Origin: WGOA01 sp964429745
GTDB lineage: Bacteria > Bacteroidota > Bacteroidia > Chitinophagales > BACL12
DNA length: 64,000 bases
NCBI GenBank assembly: GCA_964429745.1
Contig: CAYSDI010000001.1
Coordinates: 58,865 to 122,864, forward strand
Direction of reading: 5' to 3'
Below the pieces are notes generated by a model. That model was not told the origin of the DNA. It was given only the letters and a program-made list of their open reading frames with translations, and did no database searches. Of the stretch, positions 60,341 through 64,000 are shown piece by piece. The position numbers were made by a program, and so were the translations under genes. The stretch's first letter is position 1; the number at the start of each line of letters is the position of its first letter.

Positions 60341-61083
60341 GCCTCTTCTGCATTTAACCAACCTTCCAGCAGCGATCGCCCTGCCACCGCAAACGGAATG
60401 CCGAGGCTGGCCAATTGAACCAAGTCTGCCTTGTGTCGCACGCCTCCGCTGGCGATCCATTGCACGTCCGGAAGCATTGCCTTGAGGTGCGTGTATTGCC
60501 CCAGGTCCGGCCCTTGCAGGGTTCCATCGCGCAACACCGCCGTGCTCAAAATCCAACGAACTCCCGCAGCTTTCCAGCCTTCCAGCAAGGTATCCAAACG
60601 CTGCTCGCTGTCTTGCAACCAACCGGACACCTGCGGAATACCGTCGCGCAGATCCAATCCCGCCACCAGGTGCTCCGGTCCAAAACGGTCCAGGCATAGG
60701 GCGAAGAACTCCGGTTCATTGACCGCAGCAGTACCAAGAACCACCCGATGGATACCAGCACTCAAAACCTGCTCCACGGCCTCAACGGACCGAATTCCAC
60801 CCCCCAAATGGATGTCCCAACCCTTTTCCGCCCAGGAGCGAAGCTGGGGAAGCACCGTTAACTTACCGTCGCGAGCTCCCGCCAAGTCCACGACATGCAA
60901 CCGCCGGGCACCGGCATCCCACCAGCGCTCTGTCCAGTGCGACGGATCGCCGTAGTCTGTAACCCTTTTAAAGTCGCCCTGCATCAGCCGAACGGCTCTA
61001 CCCTCCAATAAATCCAAGGCTGGTATGAGCTGGCAGATGGTTGATGAAGGATCTTTAACAATTACATTGCTAATGTTATCCAT
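60331..61083 (-). CDS. hisA: ProFAR isomerase
   Basis: 250 residues. Barrel with half-repeats: LIPALDLLEGRAVRLMQGDF (shown as IPALDLLEGRAVRLMQGDF), HVVDLAGARDG, IHLGGGIRSVE and LSTAVLRDGTLQGPD. Catalytic Asp in ALDL and the second Asp in the AVLRDGT block. Performs step 4 of the pathway. The N-terminus has about 15 extra residues before the first strand. Confidence 0.95.
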   Translation of the reverse strand: MDNISNVIVKDPSSTICQLIPALDLLEGRAVRLMQGDFKRVTDYGDPSHWTERWWDAGARRLHVVDLAGARDGKLTVLPQLRSWAEKGWDIHLGGGIRSVEAVEQVLSAGIHRVVLGTAAVNEPEFFALCLDRFGPEHLVAGLDLRDGIPQVSGWLQDSEQRLDTLLEGWKAAGVRWILSTAVLRDGTLQGPDLGQYTHLKAMLPDVQWIASGGVRHKADLVQLASLGIPFAVAGRSLLEGWLNAEEAWR

Positions 61084-61089
61084 AACATT

Positions 61090-61749
61090 TTACTTATTAC
61101 GCTGAGCAATGCTCAAAAAGTTGTTCAAAATTTTTGCACCTACCCGACTGCTCTTCTCGGGGTGAAACTGGCAACCCCAAAAATTTCTGCACCGAACCAC
61201 AGAAGGGAATAACAGATTACCGTGACGGGTCAGTGCCGTAGCGTGGCGCAAATCATTCAGTGCATAACTGTGCGCAAAATAGACGGCATCCCCAGGAGCA
61301 ACACCCCGCAGCAGCGGATCGCTGAAGCCATCTTCATCACAAGCCTCCAGCAATGCCCAACCCATATGCGGCACCCGGGCAAGGGCATCGGTTGGTACAA
61401 CAGCTTCGTTCTGGTCTTCTGCCCTCCATCGCTGCAAGTGAACCACTTCTCCCTCCAAAATGCCCAAACCCGGCGCGTTGTCCTCTTCCAGGTACTCCGC
61501 AAACAGTTGCATGCCCAGACAAATTCCCAGCACGGGCTGACGCAACTGGCTGATCAACGGATCCAGACCTTTGGCCTTCATCGCGGCCTGCGCAGGGCCT
61601 GCAGAACCCACTCCGGGCAAGACCACAGCATCAGCGGTCAGAATCTGATCCGGATCTGCCGTTAAGGTAGTTTCAACACCAAGCCTTGCAAAAGCATGGC
61701 GAACCGAAGTCCGGTTCCCAACTCCGTAATCAACAAGCGCAATTTTCAC
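61090..61749 (-). CDS. hisH: Imidazole glycerol phosphate synthase, glutaminase subunit
   Basis: 219 residues (GTG start). Class I glutamine amidotransferase: VVLPGVGSAGPAQAAM, nucleophile Cys in LGICLGMQLF and the His-Glu pair in CQFHPEKS. It supplies ammonia to HisF. Start overlaps the hisB stop by four bases (GTGA). Confidence 0.95.
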   Translation of the reverse strand: MKIALVDYGVGNRTSVRHAFARLGVETTLTADPDQILTADAVVLPGVGSAGPAQAAMKAKGLDPLISQLRQPVLGICLGMQLFAEYLEEDNAPGLGILEGEVVHLQRWRAEDQNEAVVPTDALARVPHMGWALLEACDEDGFSDPLLRGVAPGDAVYFAHSYALNDLRHATALTRHGNLLFPSVVRCRNFWGCQFHPEKSSRVGAKILNNFLSIAQRNK

Positions 61750-62870
61750 AACATTCCTTTTGTAGTGGGGATGGCCTGGTCGTGCAGATCAACAGCCACC
61801 GCTTGTCGGATAGCCCGCGCAAACGCTTTAAACAAAGCTTCTATTTGGTGGTGATCGTTTTGACCCGTCACTTCCAGATGAAGCGTGCAGCGGGCTCCAT
61901 CGGAAAAGGAGCGAAAAAAGTGCGACACCAATTCTGTGGGCAGATCCCCAACTTTTTCGCGGTGAAACACGGCCGCAACCTGGCAGAATGCCCTTCCCCC
62001 GAAATCAATGTCCGCGCGGGCACGAGCATCGTCCATGGGTAAGCTAAAACCGTATCGGGCCAGGCCCCGTTTGTTGCCCAGCGCGGCATGAAAAGCCTCG
62101 CCGAGTGTAATCGCAACATCTTCTATGGTATGGTGCTCGTCCACATGCAGATCGCCGCGAGCATCGATCTCCAAATCCAGGCCCCCATGGCGCGCCAACT
62201 GATCCAACATGTGGTCCAAAAAACCGAGTCCTGTGGCCACCTTACTTTGGCCTACTCCGTCCAGCTTGAGTTCGACCGTGACGTCCGTTTCCAACGTCGT
62301 GCGACGGTGTTGCACTCTGCGCTCTTCGCGCCGGAGCCACTGGTAAATCTCCTCCCAACCAGCCACTGCGTGATCGCGCTCGTGCAAATTGCCTGCTGCC
62401 ACCGCCGCTGAACCCGCAGGCTCCAGCAAAAACGCGCGCGCACCCAAGTTGCGGGCCAGCGTCAGGTCAGTCAACCGATCACCGATGACCCAACTGTTCG
62501 CAAGATCACTTTGGCCGTCCAGGTAAGCGCCCAACATGCCTAAACCGGGTTTTCGGGTGTCCAGACCGTCGCGCTCAAAACTTCGGTCAATGTGCTGCGC
62601 GTCAAATCGAATGCCTTCGGCCGCCAGCAACCGCATCAGAAATTCGTGCACCGGTTCAAAATCACTCAGCGGAAAAGACGCTGTACCAAGCCCATCCTGG
62701 TTGCTAACCAGCACCAGGCGATAATCCAACTCATCGGCAATACGGCCCAGCCATCGAACCGCTCCAGGAAGTAACTCCAGCTTGGCGAATGAGTCAATTT
62801 GCTCGTCCTGCGGCTCGCGAATGAGCGTTCCATCGCGGTCGATAAAAAGAATGCGCTTACGGTTTTTCAT
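61746..62870 (-). CDS. hisB: Bifunctional histidinol-phosphatase / imidazoleglycerol-phosphate dehydratase
   Basis: 374 residues. N-terminal HAD phosphatase (about 1-165) with ILFIDRDGTLI (Asp nucleophile) and IGDRLTDLTLA; no CxH zinc motif was checked beyond this. C-terminal IGPD domain (about 180-374) with the metal-binding LGFLDHMLDQLARHG and DEHHTIEDVAI. Fused form as in many Bacteroidota. One base separates it from hisC. Confidence 0.93.
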   Translation of the reverse strand: MKNRKRILFIDRDGTLIREPQDEQIDSFAKLELLPGAVRWLGRIADELDYRLVLVSNQDGLGTASFPLSDFEPVHEFLMRLLAAEGIRFDAQHIDRSFERDGLDTRKPGLGMLGAYLDGQSDLANSWVIGDRLTDLTLARNLGARAFLLEPAGSAAVAAGNLHERDHAVAGWEEIYQWLRREERRVQHRRTTLETDVTVELKLDGVGQSKVATGLGFLDHMLDQLARHGGLDLEIDARGDLHVDEHHTIEDVAITLGEAFHAALGNKRGLARYGFSLPMDDARARADIDFGGRAFCQVAAVFHREKVGDLPTELVSHFFRSFSDGARCTLHLEVTGQNDHHQIEALFKAFARAIRQAVAVDLHDQAIPTTKGML

Positions 62871-62871
62871 A

Positions 62872-63996
62872 TCAAGCCAAAAAGTTTTTAAATACCGCGA
62901 GCAGTCGCGCGTTGTCTGAAGCCGTGCCCACGGAAATCCGCAGACAATCCGCTAAGGGGCCCTGCTGACCAAACCTCCGAATCCGCAAACCAGCCTGAGT
63001 CGCCGCGCGCTCCAGCATAACTGCCGCGGAAATAGCCGGTGGCTCTGCGCCAGGTTCCCGAGCGCTAGCCAATTCCAGCTCCCTGCGCCCTAAGCCTGCA
63101 GCATGACCTGACCGACAGCGCAGAAACAGAAAGTTCGCCGATGAAGGGTAAACTTCTTCCACCAACGGGCACGCTTGCAATTGGCGAGCCAGGCGCTCCC
63201 GCAAAGCCAAAACCCGCTGCACCCGATCCTCCATCAGGGCTGCATTCCCCAAAGCGCGCAAGGCCAATTGCCTGACGGGACCCGCCAGCGAATAGGGCAT
63301 GCGAACACTGTCCAAAACCCTTACCACCGCGGGATGCGCCAGCGCATAGCCCAAGCGAAGCCCTGCCAGACCCCAGGCCTTGGACAACGTGCGCAACAGA
63401 ATCAGGTTCGGAAATTCAGCCATCCAATTGCGGTGATCGGCGCCGGCAAACTCGCCATAAGCCTCGTCGATAATCACCAAGCCGGGATAGCCCAACAAAA
63501 AGCGATAGAGCTCCGCATCCCCGAGCCGATTCCCCGTCGGGTTGTTCGGATCGCAAAGAAAAGCCATTTTGGTTGGGGCAAGCTCCGCATCAAGCGCCAC
63601 TTGAGCATCAAACGAAAAATCCGGGCGAAGGGGCACCGTGACCACGCGCAACCGATTGAGCATCGCTGCGTGGGCGTACATCGAAAAACTAGGCGAACAC
63701 ACCAGCACAGCATCTTGCCCCGGCTCCGCAAAAGCCCGCTGGAGCAAGTCAATGATTTCGTCGCTGCCGTTGCCCGTAAACACGGAATCAGCACCCACAC
63801 CGGCACGATCTGCCAACGCCTTCCGAAGGGCTTCTGGAACCGGATCGGGATAGCGGTTCCACGGCTCACCCCACGGCATTTCATTGGCGTGCAAGCGCCT
63901 GCCAGCCACTTCCCCTCCTGCGCTGTACGCCTCCAAGGCAGCTAGCGACCTCGGCACCGGAGCTTCCCACAACGATAATCTTTCCTTTGTTTTCAT
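62872..63996 (-). CDS. hisC: Histidinol-phosphate aminotransferase
   Basis: 374 residues. PLP aminotransferase fold type I: VFTGNGSDEIIDLL, VIIDEAYGEFAG (Asp contacts PLP), and the Schiff-base Lys in RTLSKAWGLAGLRLGYA. ATG at 63996 falls four bases before the window end, so the promoter and probably hisG and hisD lie outside. Confidence 0.95.
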   Translation of the reverse strand: MKTKERLSLWEAPVPRSLAALEAYSAGGEVAGRRLHANEMPWGEPWNRYPDPVPEALRKALADRAGVGADSVFTGNGSDEIIDLLQRAFAEPGQDAVLVCSPSFSMYAHAAMLNRLRVVTVPLRPDFSFDAQVALDAELAPTKMAFLCDPNNPTGNRLGDAELYRFLLGYPGLVIIDEAYGEFAGADHRNWMAEFPNLILLRTLSKAWGLAGLRLGYALAHPAVVRVLDSVRMPYSLAGPVRQLALRALGNAALMEDRVQRVLALRERLARQLQACPLVEEVYPSSANFLFLRCRSGHAAGLGRRELELASAREPGAEPPAISAAVMLERAATQAGLRIRRFGQQGPLADCLRISVGTASDNARLLAVFKNFLA

Positions 63997-64000
63997 AAGG

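Overview
The window comes from a member of the Bacteroidota, most likely Saprospiria or a close relative (family-level placement is a low-confidence inference). Evidence: promoters of the phylum-specific type (TTG, about 20 bases, TAnnTTTG), a type 9 secretion (gliding-type) C-terminal domain protein, DUF3667 and Fibrobacter-type paralogous domain proteins, an HTH-S24 regulator of Bacteroidota type, and a moderately GC-rich, densely packed gene layout. Five stretches of exactly 100 N (3845-3944, 21348-21447, 24272-24371, 25615-25714, 46782-46881) are scaffold gaps. All five lie between genes and abut short repeats.

Layout. 1-2 kb: a redoxin and a cytochrome c/copper monooxygenase fusion. 2-4.4 kb: an orphan ParA with a DUF697 partner and a repeat-containing gap. 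4.4-8.5 kb: a secreted small protein with a START-domain protein, yaaA, a hydrolase and a GPH-type transporter. 8.5-12.4 kb: DUF3667 and a MoxR ATPase / DUF7660 / VWA cluster. 12.4-15.4 kb: a saccharopine-dehydrogenase-like reductase, a tocopherol-cyclase-like protein and a SRAP (YedK) protein. 15.5-21.6 kb: a damage-tolerance block read leftwards, dinB - ORF6N-like - four-helix-bundle - short dnaE paralogue, with a dyad-rich promoter. 21.6-28.6 kb: a paiB remnant and a cyanophycin locus (isoaspartyl peptidase, cyanophycinase, cyanophycin synthetase) split by minisatellites. 28.6-34.6 kb: an aldehyde dehydrogenase, then metY-metX-hom behind two successive Met/Cys-rich leader peptides, each followed by an intrinsic terminator. 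34.7-37.8 kb: four decaying pseudogenes (DJ-1/PfpI, DUF481-like, bestrophin, HxlR) around an intact osmC. 37.8-43 kb: ergothioneine genes egtB-egtD, a divergent metallo-beta-lactamase-fold protein, a SET protein, pirin and GNAT. 43-57 kb: surface proteins, an asymmetric ABC-F ATPase, lipocalin, glycosyltransferase, HTH-S24 repressor, phenylacetate-CoA ligase, PhoX, a lectin-type surface protein, and a phospholipid pair (acyltransferase + gpsA). 57.2-58.9 kb: an AT-rich methyltransferase and YHS/DoxX proteins. 58.9-64 kb: hisC-hisB-hisH-hisA-hisF-hisIE read leftwards.

How the parts may work together. Three themes stand out. (1) DNA damage tolerance: the dinB operon promoter and the promoter of the self-cleaving HTH-S24 regulator about 27 kb away carry nearly the same CTAA-N5-TTAG dyad (11 of 13 bases), which suggests an SOS-like circuit. 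(2) Nitrogen storage: synthesis and complete breakdown of cyanophycin are encoded together. (3) Methionine supply: homoserine dehydrogenase, homoserine acetyltransferase and O-acetylhomoserine sulfhydrylase form one unit, apparently under double ribosome-mediated attenuation.
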